From assembly GCA_029861675.1 (NCBI GenBank), contig JAOTYV010000062.1, positions 1-18,671 of the forward strand: DNA of 18,671 bases, written 5' to 3'. Positions within the stretch are counted from its first letter, which is position 1. Each line of letters opens with the position of its first letter. A program made the translations under genes and the position numbers. Shown here piece by piece: positions 7,180-13,957 of the stretch. The stretch comes from Alphaproteobacteria bacterium. Lineage in GTDB: Bacteria > Pseudomonadota > Alphaproteobacteria > UBA8366. The notes under the pieces were generated by a model. That model was given only the letters and a program-made list of their open reading frames with translations. It was not told where the DNA came from and did no database searches.

Positions 7180-8378
7180 TCCGCCGCGGCCTGATAGTCG
7201 AAGGCGACCAGCGTGCCATCCGCTTCGAACGCGGTAATTGCCGCGTTGTCGAAGCCGAGCTCGCCCATGACCTCGTGATTGTGCTGGCCGATATGCGGCG
7301 AGTGCGAGCGCGGATTGTCGGTTGCCTGCGCCGGCACCCCTGCAATACTGCCCATCGGCACACTGCCGACGGCGGCATGGTCGATCCAGCGCACCGCATC
7401 CACGGCCGCGACCTGTTCCGCCTCGAACAACTGGCCATAGTCGTTCACCGGTGCATTCAGGATATCGATCCCGCTCAACGCATCGACCCATTCGGCGGTG
7501 GTCTTCTGCTTGACCACCGCCTGCAGCTTGGCCAGCAAGCCTTCCCGGTTGGCGACCCGGGAGCGCGCGTCCGCGTAGCGCGGATCGTCGATCAGATCGT
7601 CCCAGCCGAGCAACCCGCACAGCGCCCGGAAATGGGGATCGCGGCGGGCATTGATGCAGACATATCCATCCTTGGTCTGGAAAGTCCCGACCGGTGCGCC
7701 GATCGGTTCCGACTCCGCGCCCTCGAGTTTAAACTGCACCATCTTGACGTCCTGGAAGGCGAGCGCCGATTCCATCAGGCTGGTACGGATATGTTTGCCG
7801 CCGCCCTTCGTCGCGCGGCGATAGAGCGCGCTGGAAACCGCCTGAAAGGAATAGAGGCCGGTGATGACGTCGATGGCGTAATAGTCGATACGCTGCGGAA
7901 CGCCCGCGGTATCCCGGTTGATCGACATGAAGCCGGTGAACGCCTGCATCACCGAATCGGTCGCCGGCAGGCCCGACTTCGGCCCGGTCGGGCCGAACCC
8001 GGTCAGCGACAGATAGATCACGTTGGGATTGACCTTTGCCACCGCCTCGTAATCCAGGCCGAACTTTTCGATCACGCCGGGCCGGTAGTTCTGCAGCACC
8101 ACGTCCGCCTCGGCCGCGAGGCGCATGGCGATCTCCCGACCCTTGGGCTTCTTGAGGTCGATACCGATGCTGCGCTTGCCGCGGCACAGGATCACCGAGC
8201 TGGCGCTATGGTCGCCATAGGGTTTGCCCATGGCGCGGCTCCAGTCTCCCGGCGGCGGCGGCTCCATCTTGACCACATCGGCGCCGTGCTGCGCCAGCAG
8301 CATGCCGCAATAGGGCGCGGCCACGCCCTGCGACATGTCAAAGACGCGAAGTCCCTCGAAGGCAAGATCGTCACTCAT
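7176..8378 (-). CDS. Family III CoA-transferase (CaiB/BaiF type)
   Basis: Transfers CoA between acyl-CoA and a free carboxylic acid, probably activating an organic acid. This 400-residue protein has the CaiB/BaiF layout: N-terminal GLRVFDMSQGVAAPYCGMLL (9-28) and GADVVKMEPPPPGDWSR (32-48), then KRSIGIDLKKPKGR (68-81), QNYRPGVIEKFGLDY (96-110) and SLTGFGPTGP (124-133). The predicted catalytic Asp141 lies in ATDSVMQAFTG. The ATG at 8378 is preferred over an in-frame start at 8408 because GGAGA lies 8 nt upstream and the family starts here. It is the last gene of the TSUP-PrpD-CoA-transferase unit, 30 nt after the PrpD stop. Acyl specificity cannot be read. Confidence 0.92.
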   Translation of the reverse strand: MSDDLAFEGLRVFDMSQGVAAPYCGMLLAQHGADVVKMEPPPPGDWSRAMGKPYGDHSASSVILCRGKRSIGIDLKKPKGREIAMRLAAEADVVLQNYRPGVIEKFGLDYEAVAKVNPNVIYLSLTGFGPTGPKSGLPATDSVMQAFTGFMSINRDTAGVPQRIDYYAIDVITGLYSFQAVSSALYRRATKGGGKHIRTSLMESALAFQDVKMVQFKLEGAESEPIGAPVGTFQTKDGYVCINARRDPHFRALCGLLGWDDLIDDPRYADARSRVANREGLLAKLQAVVKQKTTAEWVDALSGIDILNAPVNDYGQLFEAEQVAAVDAVRWIDHAAVGSVPMGSIAGVPAQATDNPRSHSPHIGQHNHEVMGELGFDNAAITAFEADGTLVAFDYQAAAD

Positions 8379-8408
8379 GCACGTATTCTCCAGAAAAATA
8401 GCCGCCAA

Positions 8409-9791
8409 CTACGAGCCCGATTGGCCCCGCCGCGGCCCCAATAGGGCGAAAACCTGTTCCATTCGGCCCGGCCTGTCAAATTGCGCCAGCGCGGCGCACA
8501 GCGCTGCCGCCGCATCCCCGAGCACCGGCCTGACCAGCGCATCGAATTTTTCTTCCAGCGCCGTCCGGTCCATCGGATTGCCGGGATGCCCCCAGGACAG
8601 CGGGATATCGGAGTCCAGTTCCTCGCCGTCCTCGAGCCGGACGACGATGCGGGAATCGATCATCTTGCGGCCATCGACCGGCACCACATCTATGCGCTTC
8701 ACGATGTCCCGCAGACCGGGATCGGCAACCGCCTGCTCGGTGAAATCCGCCGGCATCAGCGACCGCCCCGCCAGGCCCAGCGCCACACAGAAGGCAACGC
8801 TGAATTTGCCTTGCAGCGGCGTCTTCGGCGCGCGAATGCCGCCAATCCGCGCGACGCCGGGCGCGACTTCGACCCGCACCGAATTCAGCGGCCGGCCGGC
8901 GATCCGCGGCGCCAGGTCCCGTGCGGCGTCGATCGACGGATGAATGCCATGCAGGCAGGCATAGGGTTTGAAGGAATTACGCAGGATCTCCCAGCCATCC
9001 TCAAATTTCGGATCGGCGATCTCGGCGGTGCCGTCCTGGACCAAGGCGCGCGCGAGCCCGCCTCCCGCCTCAAGCAAGCCGGGCGCGCCGACCATGCCCT
9101 CGGCGGCAAGCTCGGCCGCAAGCACCCCTTCCATCGCCGACTTACCGCCCTGCAACGGCTTCCCCATACTGCCGACCGCGCCGGTCAAACCCGCGGTCTG
9201 CGTCGCGGCGATGGCGAGCGCATGGGCCGCCCGTTCCGCCCCGAGTTCGAGCAGGCAGGCCGCGGCAGCGGCAGCCGAAAGCCGTCCCATCAACCCGGTT
9301 GGTTGAAACCCGCGCGCTTGCATCGCATGGCCGAGACGCCGGCCGCCAAGTTTCGCACCGGTCTCGAAACCGGTGACGAAAGCATCGATCATGGCAGCCC
9401 CGCTGGCGCCGACGGCACTGCCCACCGCCAGCGTGGCGGCCCAGGTCGGTCCGCTGAAATGCGCATCGGTCGGAATATGCGTGTCGTCAAAATCGTGCGC
9501 ATGGGCGTAGGTCGAATTAACGAAGGCCGCGACCGCGGATGCGGCGGTTCCGCCGAAAAGGATCGGCGACGACCCCCGGCTTGCCCAGCGAGCCGCCAAA
9601 GAGTGCGCAAGCCGGCCTGACGCCGTGTCCGCGCCGGCCACCGCGACGCCCGTCCAGTCAAGCAGGCAGCGGAGCGCGGCTTCCTTTGCCGTATCGGGCA
9701 AGGTCCGCTTAGCGGCGACAAACCGCCCTGCCGCGGCGGCAATCGTCGCTGCCGCTTGAACCGTCTGCTGGGTTTCATTCCGAATCGTCAC
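8409..9791 (-). CDS. MmgE/PrpD family protein
   Basis: Family relatives include 2-methylcitrate dehydratase (PrpD), cis-aconitate decarboxylase and iminodisuccinate epimerase; the substrate here is unknown. The 460-residue protein has the family core: HDFDDTH (99-105), HFSGPTWAATLAV (111-123) and GKPLQGGKSAMEGVLAAELA. A Lys is kept in KPL, but Gln replaces the commonly seen His after it. Asp100, Thr104 and His111 correspond by eye to active-site positions of the decarboxylase branch, with one residue inserted. The start is GTG 9791. An in-frame stop lies four codons upstream, and no good ribosome binding site or later ATG is near. It lies between the permease (53-nt gap) and the CoA-transferase, a common partnership for this family. 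Confidence 0.88.
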   Translation of the reverse strand: MTIRNETQQTVQAAATIAAAAGRFVAAKRTLPDTAKEAALRCLLDWTGVAVAGADTASGRLAHSLAARWASRGSSPILFGGTAASAVAAFVNSTYAHAHDFDDTHIPTDAHFSGPTWAATLAVGSAVGASGAAMIDAFVTGFETGAKLGGRRLGHAMQARGFQPTGLMGRLSAAAAAACLLELGAERAAHALAIAATQTAGLTGAVGSMGKPLQGGKSAMEGVLAAELAAEGMVGAPGLLEAGGGLARALVQDGTAEIADPKFEDGWEILRNSFKPYACLHGIHPSIDAARDLAPRIAGRPLNSVRVEVAPGVARIGGIRAPKTPLQGKFSVAFCVALGLAGRSLMPADFTEQAVADPGLRDIVKRIDVVPVDGRKMIDSRIVVRLEDGEELDSDIPLSWGHPGNPMDRTALEEKFDALVRPVLGDAAAALCAALAQFDRPGRMEQVFALLGPRRGQSGS

Positions 9792-9844
9792 GTCGAAATG
9801 CTACCACGGCCGCCGCGCACGCGATGGCGGTGTTTCGCCGGCCC

Positions 9845-10597
9845 TCACACGGGCATGAAAAGCGAACGCCCCATGATGTAGAGCCCGAGGATCAGCACCG
9901 CGTAGAAGAACACCCGCCGGAACACCGCTTCCGACAGGCGCCGCCGGATTTTTTGCCCGAACGCCATGCCGATAATCGCCGGGACGATGGCGAGGGCGGA
10001 CACCGTGCCGAGTTCCATCGAGAGGAAACGCTGACCGCCGAGCGACACCGCCAGCGCCAGCGTCGATACGGAGAACACGATCCCCATCGCCTGAACGAAG
10101 GCATCGCGCGGCAGCCCGAGCGCCTGCAGATAGATCACCGACGGCACGACGAAGGATCCGGTCATGCCGGTGAGCACACCGTTCACCGCACCGATCACCG
10201 GTGAAATCCAGGACTCCGACCGGCCGGGCCCCGGCACCGTCACCCGCGCCAGGCTGAGCCCCGCATAGACGCAGAGCAACCCGCCCAGCAGCGCCGACAG
10301 CAGCGCCGTGTCGGCCATCGCCAGGACGTGCACGCCGAACCACGTGGCGACGCAGATCAGCAGCAGCATCGACCACAACCGCCGCATGAGGGCGATAAAC
10401 GCGCCGCCCACCACGCCTTGCCACACATTCGTCACCAGCGACGGAATCAGCAGCAACGCCATCGCCGGCTTCAGCCCATAGGTCGCGGTCAGCAGCGCCA
10501 GCGCCACGGTCGGCAGTCCAAGCCCAATGACGCCCTTGACCGATCCGGCGATAAAGAAAGTCAGGCCGATAATGACGAGGCTTTCAGGCGTCCACAT
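9845..10597 (-). CDS. TSUP family permease (TauE/SafE)
   Basis: Inner-membrane permease of 250 residues in the sulfite-exporter TauE/SafE family. Members move sulfite, sulfonates or small organic acids. About eight hydrophobic segments are visible, in two repeats. Each repeat opens with the family's small-residue motif: FFIAGSVKGVIGLGLPT (14-30) and GAVNGVLTGMTGSFVVPS (136-153). I chose ATG 10597 (MWTPESL) over an in-frame start at 10660 because the family starts with the first helix, and GGGA lies 6 nt upstream. It leads the three-gene minus unit. A weak TTGTCT-N17-CAGTAT pair (10632-10660) is the only promoter candidate. The neighbours suggest import or export of the organic acid handled by the CoA-transferase and PrpD proteins. 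Confidence 0.9.
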   Translation of the reverse strand: MWTPESLVIIGLTFFIAGSVKGVIGLGLPTVALALLTATYGLKPAMALLLIPSLVTNVWQGVVGGAFIALMRRLWSMLLLICVATWFGVHVLAMADTALLSALLGGLLCVYAGLSLARVTVPGPGRSESWISPVIGAVNGVLTGMTGSFVVPSVIYLQALGLPRDAFVQAMGIVFSVSTLALAVSLGGQRFLSMELGTVSALAIVPAIIGMAFGQKIRRRLSEAVFRRVFFYAVLILGLYIMGRSLFMPV

Positions 10598-10710
10598 GAA
10601 TGTCCCAGGGGAAGCGGCGGCGGGGCGACCGATACTGACGGCAGCGGATGGACGAGACAAGAGCGGACCCGTGAATGCGGCCCTTCACCGAAATGAGGGC
10701 TCTCAAATTT

Positions 10711-10732
10711 GATCGCCATTCGCTGGGCGATC
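10711..10732. promoter_or_regulatory. Dyad in the TSUP/PhyH divergent control region
   Basis: Perfect 7-bp arms GATCGCC (10711-10717) and GGCGATC (10726-10732) are separated by 8 nt. The centre-to-centre spacing of 15 bp would suit a dimeric repressor of the GntR or TetR sort. It lies just upstream of the extended -10 of the PhyH gene, covering its -35 region. No regulator gene is adjacent. Confidence 0.5.
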
Positions 10733-10743
10733 GCAGGACCGGG

Positions 10744-10752
10744 TGATATAGT
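10744..10752 (+). promoter_or_regulatory. Candidate extended -10 for the PhyH operon
   Basis: TGATATAGT (10744-10752) fits an extended -10 (TG-n-TATAAT with one mismatch). No good -35 lies at 16-18 nt, which is common for extended -10 or activator-dependent promoters. Transcription would start near 10759, about 35 nt before the GTG start. Confidence 0.4.
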
Positions 10753-10793
10753 CGGCGCAACACCTCGCAGGCATGCATCGGAAGGAGACCGCC

Positions 10794-11672
10794 GTGACGC
10801 TCAGCCAGGATCAGCTCGATCATTATGACGAGCACGGCTATGTGGTAATCGAAAACGCGGCGCCGAAGGCGCATCTGGATGCGATCATCGCCGAGGTGGA
10901 ACGGATGATCGCCGGCGCGGACCAGCTCACCGAGAGCAGCGATTTGCTCGACCTCGATCCTGCCCACACACGGCAAGCGCCGCGCGTGCGCCGCATCAAG
11001 TCGCCGCATCTCCATTCGGAATATTTCCATGCCCATGCCGCAAACGAGATGATCCTGAATGCGCTGGATCCGATCCTTCCCTCGGGCATCCGGCTGCACA
11101 ACAGCAAGGTCAACATGAAGTCGGCGGGGTATGGCGAATCCGTCGAATGGCATCAGGACTGGGCCTTCTATCCGCACAGCAATCAGGACGTGCTGGCGGT
11201 CGGCATCTACCTCGACGATTGCGGGCCGGAAAACGGCCCGATGATGGTGCTGCCCGGCAGCCACAAGGGGCCGGTCTTCGACCATCACGCACAGGGCTAT
11301 TTCTGCGGCGCCATGGACCCGACCCAATGCGATCTCGATTTCGAAAAGGCGGTGCCGCTGATGGGACCGGCGGGCACCATGACGATCCACCACGCGCGCC
11401 TGGTGCATGGTTCGGCGTACAATACCTCGAACAAGCCGCGGCGTTTCCTGCTGCAATCCTATGCCGCCGCCGACGCCTGGCCGCTGCATGAGCTCAAGGG
11501 TGGACTGGACGCTTATGAGGACCGGCTGGTCCGGGGCGAGCAATGCATGCGGCCGCGCATGGAAGATGTCCCCGTGCGAATTCCGCTGCCCTTCCGGCCC
11601 GACGCCACGGTCGGCTCGATTTACGACAATCAGAGCGGCCTCGAGAACCGATACTTCGACGCGGCGGAATAA
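10794..11672 (+). CDS. Phytanoyl-CoA dioxygenase family protein
   Basis: Fe(II)/2-oxoglutarate-dependent oxygenase of the PhyH group; relatives hydroxylate acyl-CoAs or small acids. The 292-residue protein has the iron triad His120 and Asp122 in EWHQDW and His205 in RLVHGSAYN. Arg216 or Arg217 in SNKPRRF is placed to bind the 2-oxoglutarate carboxylate. GPMMVLPGSHKGP (148-160) is the conserved strand and loop before it. I chose GTG 10794 because AGGAG lies 6 nt upstream; an ATG at 10773 would add seven residues and overlap that ribosome binding site. It is the first gene of the plus unit and only 2 nt before the crotonase gene, so the two are probably coupled. The substrate is unknown. Confidence 0.9.
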   Translation: MTLSQDQLDHYDEHGYVVIENAAPKAHLDAIIAEVERMIAGADQLTESSDLLDLDPAHTRQAPRVRRIKSPHLHSEYFHAHAANEMILNALDPILPSGIRLHNSKVNMKSAGYGESVEWHQDWAFYPHSNQDVLAVGIYLDDCGPENGPMMVLPGSHKGPVFDHHAQGYFCGAMDPTQCDLDFEKAVPLMGPAGTMTIHHARLVHGSAYNTSNKPRRFLLQSYAAADAWPLHELKGGLDAYEDRLVRGEQCMRPRMEDVPVRIPLPFRPDATVGSIYDNQSGLENRYFDAAE

Positions 11673-11674
11673 AC

Positions 11675-12400
11675 GTGCCGCTCGTCACGGTCGGCCGGAC
11701 CGGCGACACCACCCGGATCACATTGAGCCGGCCGGAAAAGGCGAATGCGCTCGACGCCGAGATGGTGGAGGCATTGCTTGACGCCGTGTCGGCAGCGGCG
11801 ACGGACGGCACCCGGTTTCTCATCCTCGACGCGGACGGCCGGCATTTCTGCGCCGGCTTCGACCTGAGCGATCTCGACTCGGTCAGTGAGGGCGATCTGA
11901 CGCTCCGCTTCGTGCGCATCGAGACCCTGCTGCAGACGCTCTACCACCTGCCATTCCCGAGCCTGGCGTTCGCCAAGGGCCGCGCCATGGGCGCCGGCGC
12001 CGATCTCTTTTGCGCGTGCAGCCGGCGCATCGCCGCGCCGGAAACGCGGTTCCGCATGCCCGGCCTCGCCTTCGGCATCGTGCTCGGCACGCGTCGCCTG
12101 GCGGCCCGGATCGGCGACGAGGCCGCGCGGCGCATCCAGAACGAAACCCGGACATTCGACGCGGCGGAGGCGGTCGATTTAGGCTTTGCCACCGAAACCG
12201 CCGAAGAGGATGATTGGGCCGCCCGAATTGCAGAAGCGGAAAACACCGCCGCCACCTTGTCGCCGGAAGCCACCGAAGCCCTCTTCGCGGCGACCGCGCG
12301 CGACAGCCGGGCGCAGGACATGGCGGATCTCGCCGCCTCGGCCAGCCGCCCCGGACTCAAGGCGCGCATCCTGGCCTATCGCGACGGGCTGGCGCGTTGA
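11675..12400 (+). CDS. Enoyl-CoA hydratase/isomerase (crotonase) family, atypical
   Basis: Crotonase-fold protein of 241 residues that should bind an acyl-CoA thioester. Oxyanion-hole segments are visible: RHFCAGFDLSDLDS (56-69) and KGRAMGAGADLFCACSRRI (101-119). The two glutamates used for water addition in mitochondrial enoyl-CoA hydratase (E144, E164) align by eye to Asp110 and Gly130 here, so a canonical hydratase reaction is doubtful. Isomerase, hydrolase, decarboxylase or lyase chemistry is possible. The start is taken as GTG 11675, 2 nt after the PhyH stop, since crotonase homology begins at VTVGRTGDTTRITLSRPEKAN. An upstream in-frame ATG at 11543 lies inside the PhyH gene. The ribosome binding site is weak (GGCGGAA), consistent with coupling to PhyH. 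Confidence 0.85.
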   Translation: MPLVTVGRTGDTTRITLSRPEKANALDAEMVEALLDAVSAAATDGTRFLILDADGRHFCAGFDLSDLDSVSEGDLTLRFVRIETLLQTLYHLPFPSLAFAKGRAMGAGADLFCACSRRIAAPETRFRMPGLAFGIVLGTRRLAARIGDEAARRIQNETRTFDAAEAVDLGFATETAEEDDWAARIAEAENTAATLSPEATEALFAATARDSRAQDMADLAASASRPGLKARILAYRDGLAR

Positions 12401-12412
12401 TACGCGAAGGCG

Positions 12413-12841
12413 ATGCAATACAAAATCGACCCTGACGATATTCCCACCAGCGCCGGCGCCTACGCGCTGTCGATTGAGCTGGTCCAACCCGTGCGCTTGG
12501 CTCGGTTCCCGGACACGGCGCTTTCCGCGGGCACCTACGTCTACTGCGGCAGCGCCTATGGCCCGGGCGGTCTGCGGGCGCGCGTGGCGCGGCATCTACG
12601 GCACGAAAAGCCGATGCGCTGGCACGTGGATTACCTGACACGGAGCGGCTCTGTTCGCGCCGTGCTCGCGCTTCCCGAAGGCAGCGAATGCGCGCTGTTA
12701 TCGTCGATACTCACCCATCCGGGCGCCACGGTTCCGATACGAGGATTCGGCAGTTCGGATTGCCGCCGCTGTCCGGCGCATCTCGCCGCCGTTCCCGGGA
12801 ATTTCGATTTGGAATGCGTTACGCAAGAGGAAATGCAATGA
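12413..12841 (+). CDS. GIY-YIG-like protein, DUF123 family
   Basis: A 142-residue protein of the DUF123/GIY-YIG nuclease-like group. The core is GAYALSIEL (15-23) and GTYVYCGSAYGPGGL (40-54), which match the GIY and YIG elements. It is followed by ARVARHLR with Arg55/Arg57 and WHVDYLT (70-76). C117-x2-C120 with His123 in DCRRCPAHL is typical of the family's C-terminus. Some relatives are fused to endonuclease III or sit near DNA-repair genes; activity is mostly uncharacterised. The start at ATG 12413 has GAAGG close upstream, and the gap from the crotonase gene is 12 nt. Its stop overlaps the next ATG (ATGA, 12838-12841), an unexpected pairing with a secreted phosphatase. Confidence 0.82.
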   Translation: MQYKIDPDDIPTSAGAYALSIELVQPVRLARFPDTALSAGTYVYCGSAYGPGGLRARVARHLRHEKPMRWHVDYLTRSGSVRAVLALPEGSECALLSSILTHPGATVPIRGFGSSDCRRCPAHLAAVPGNFDLECVTQEEMQ

Positions 12842-13902
12842 GGTCTTCGCACCCAATACTGCTCTTCCTCGGCATCCTGATGCTGATCGATGTGGCCGCG
12901 TTCGCATCGCCGATCAAATCGGACGAGGAAATCGTCTTCTTTCCAACCGCCGCCCGGCTGAGCCCGGATAACAGGCAGTGGATATTGCCGATCCGCGCCT
13001 GGGTCTTCGAGCCGGAGCACGACTCGCTGTGGCGGCGGGCGACCCTGAGCGTCCTGACCCTCGCGCTGGGGCTCGATGACGGCGCCGCCGACAACGAGAT
13101 ATTCCGGAAGCGGGCTCGATGGTTCCTCGTCGACAATGAGCGTGGAAAATCCTTCAAGCTCACCATTTGGAAAGACCGGGCGCTGGGACCAAGCCAGCCA
13201 AACGGCCATCTTCAGGGCGACATTACGTTGCAACGGCGCGGCCCCGGCGCTGAACCGGGAAGCTTCTGGCTGCGTTACGCGGCGGTCCTGCCGCCGGGCG
13301 ACACGCGCCTGTTTCGCGGCGAGGCCCTGTTTCCCGGTTCGGCGGGACTCTCGGTGATTTCGGACATCGACGACACCATCAAGATCAGCAATGTCACCGA
13401 CAAGGAGGCGCTGCTGGCGAATACCTTCCTGAAGCCGTTCGAGGCGACACCCGGCACGCCCGCCGCCTATCGCCGGCTCGCCGCCACCGGCGCCGTGTTC
13501 CACTACGTGTCGTCGTCGCCCTGGCAGCTCTATCCGTCGTTGCGCGCCTTTATGGACGCCTCGGGATTTCCCGTCGGCTCATTCCACCTGAAGGATTTCC
13601 GGGTCAAGGACAGTACCTTCTTTAATATGTTCACATCCTCGACCAAATCCAAACCGCCGGTTATCGAAGCGCTTCTCGCCGCCTATCCGAACCGCCTGTT
13701 CATCCTGATCGGCGATTCGGGCGAGCAGGATCCTGAAATCTATGGCGCGATCGCCCGCCGGCATCCCGACCGCATCCGCCATATTTATATTCGAACCGTG
13801 ACGCCCGAAACGGCGCGGGACGCCCGGTACCGGAACGCCTTCGCCGGCCTGCCGGCAGCGCGCTGGACGCTGTTCCGGAACGGCGCCGAAATCGCGCCTT
13901 AA
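12838..13902 (+). CDS. Exported App1-type phosphatase (DUF2183, lipin-like)
   Basis: A 354-residue protein with the App1 phosphatidate phosphatase catalytic domain, related to lipins and the HAD superfamily. Residues 1-23 look like a Sec signal peptide (MRSSHPILLFLGILMLI then AFASP), so it probably acts in the periplasm. The catalytic DxDxT is SDIDDTIK (Asp176-Thr180 region; Asp178 acid/base). HAD motif II is YVSSSPWQLYP (223-233), the lysine is Lys270 in SSTKSKP, and the second acidic motif is IGDSGEQDPE (291-300). The domain up to 170 is the usual App1 N-terminal beta-rich part. Family members dephosphorylate phosphatidate or other lipid phosphates; substrate here is untested. ATG 12838 is chosen because it has GAGGA upstream and gives a signal peptide. 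Confidence 0.88.
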   Translation: MRSSHPILLFLGILMLIDVAAFASPIKSDEEIVFFPTAARLSPDNRQWILPIRAWVFEPEHDSLWRRATLSVLTLALGLDDGAADNEIFRKRARWFLVDNERGKSFKLTIWKDRALGPSQPNGHLQGDITLQRRGPGAEPGSFWLRYAAVLPPGDTRLFRGEALFPGSAGLSVISDIDDTIKISNVTDKEALLANTFLKPFEATPGTPAAYRRLAATGAVFHYVSSSPWQLYPSLRAFMDASGFPVGSFHLKDFRVKDSTFFNMFTSSTKSKPPVIEALLAAYPNRLFILIGDSGEQDPEIYGAIARRHPDRIRHIYIRTVTPETARDARYRNAFAGLPAARWTLFRNGAEIAP

Positions 13903-13957
13903 TGATCCGCGGGAATTTCCACTGGGAATCGCCGCGCGCTTTCGCGACTATCCGGGT

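Noticed and set aside
7275..8444. 389-codon plus-strand frame opposite the CoA-transferase
   Set aside because: The minus frame matches CaiB/BaiF motifs throughout; the plus frame is low in hydrophobic structure and has no motif.
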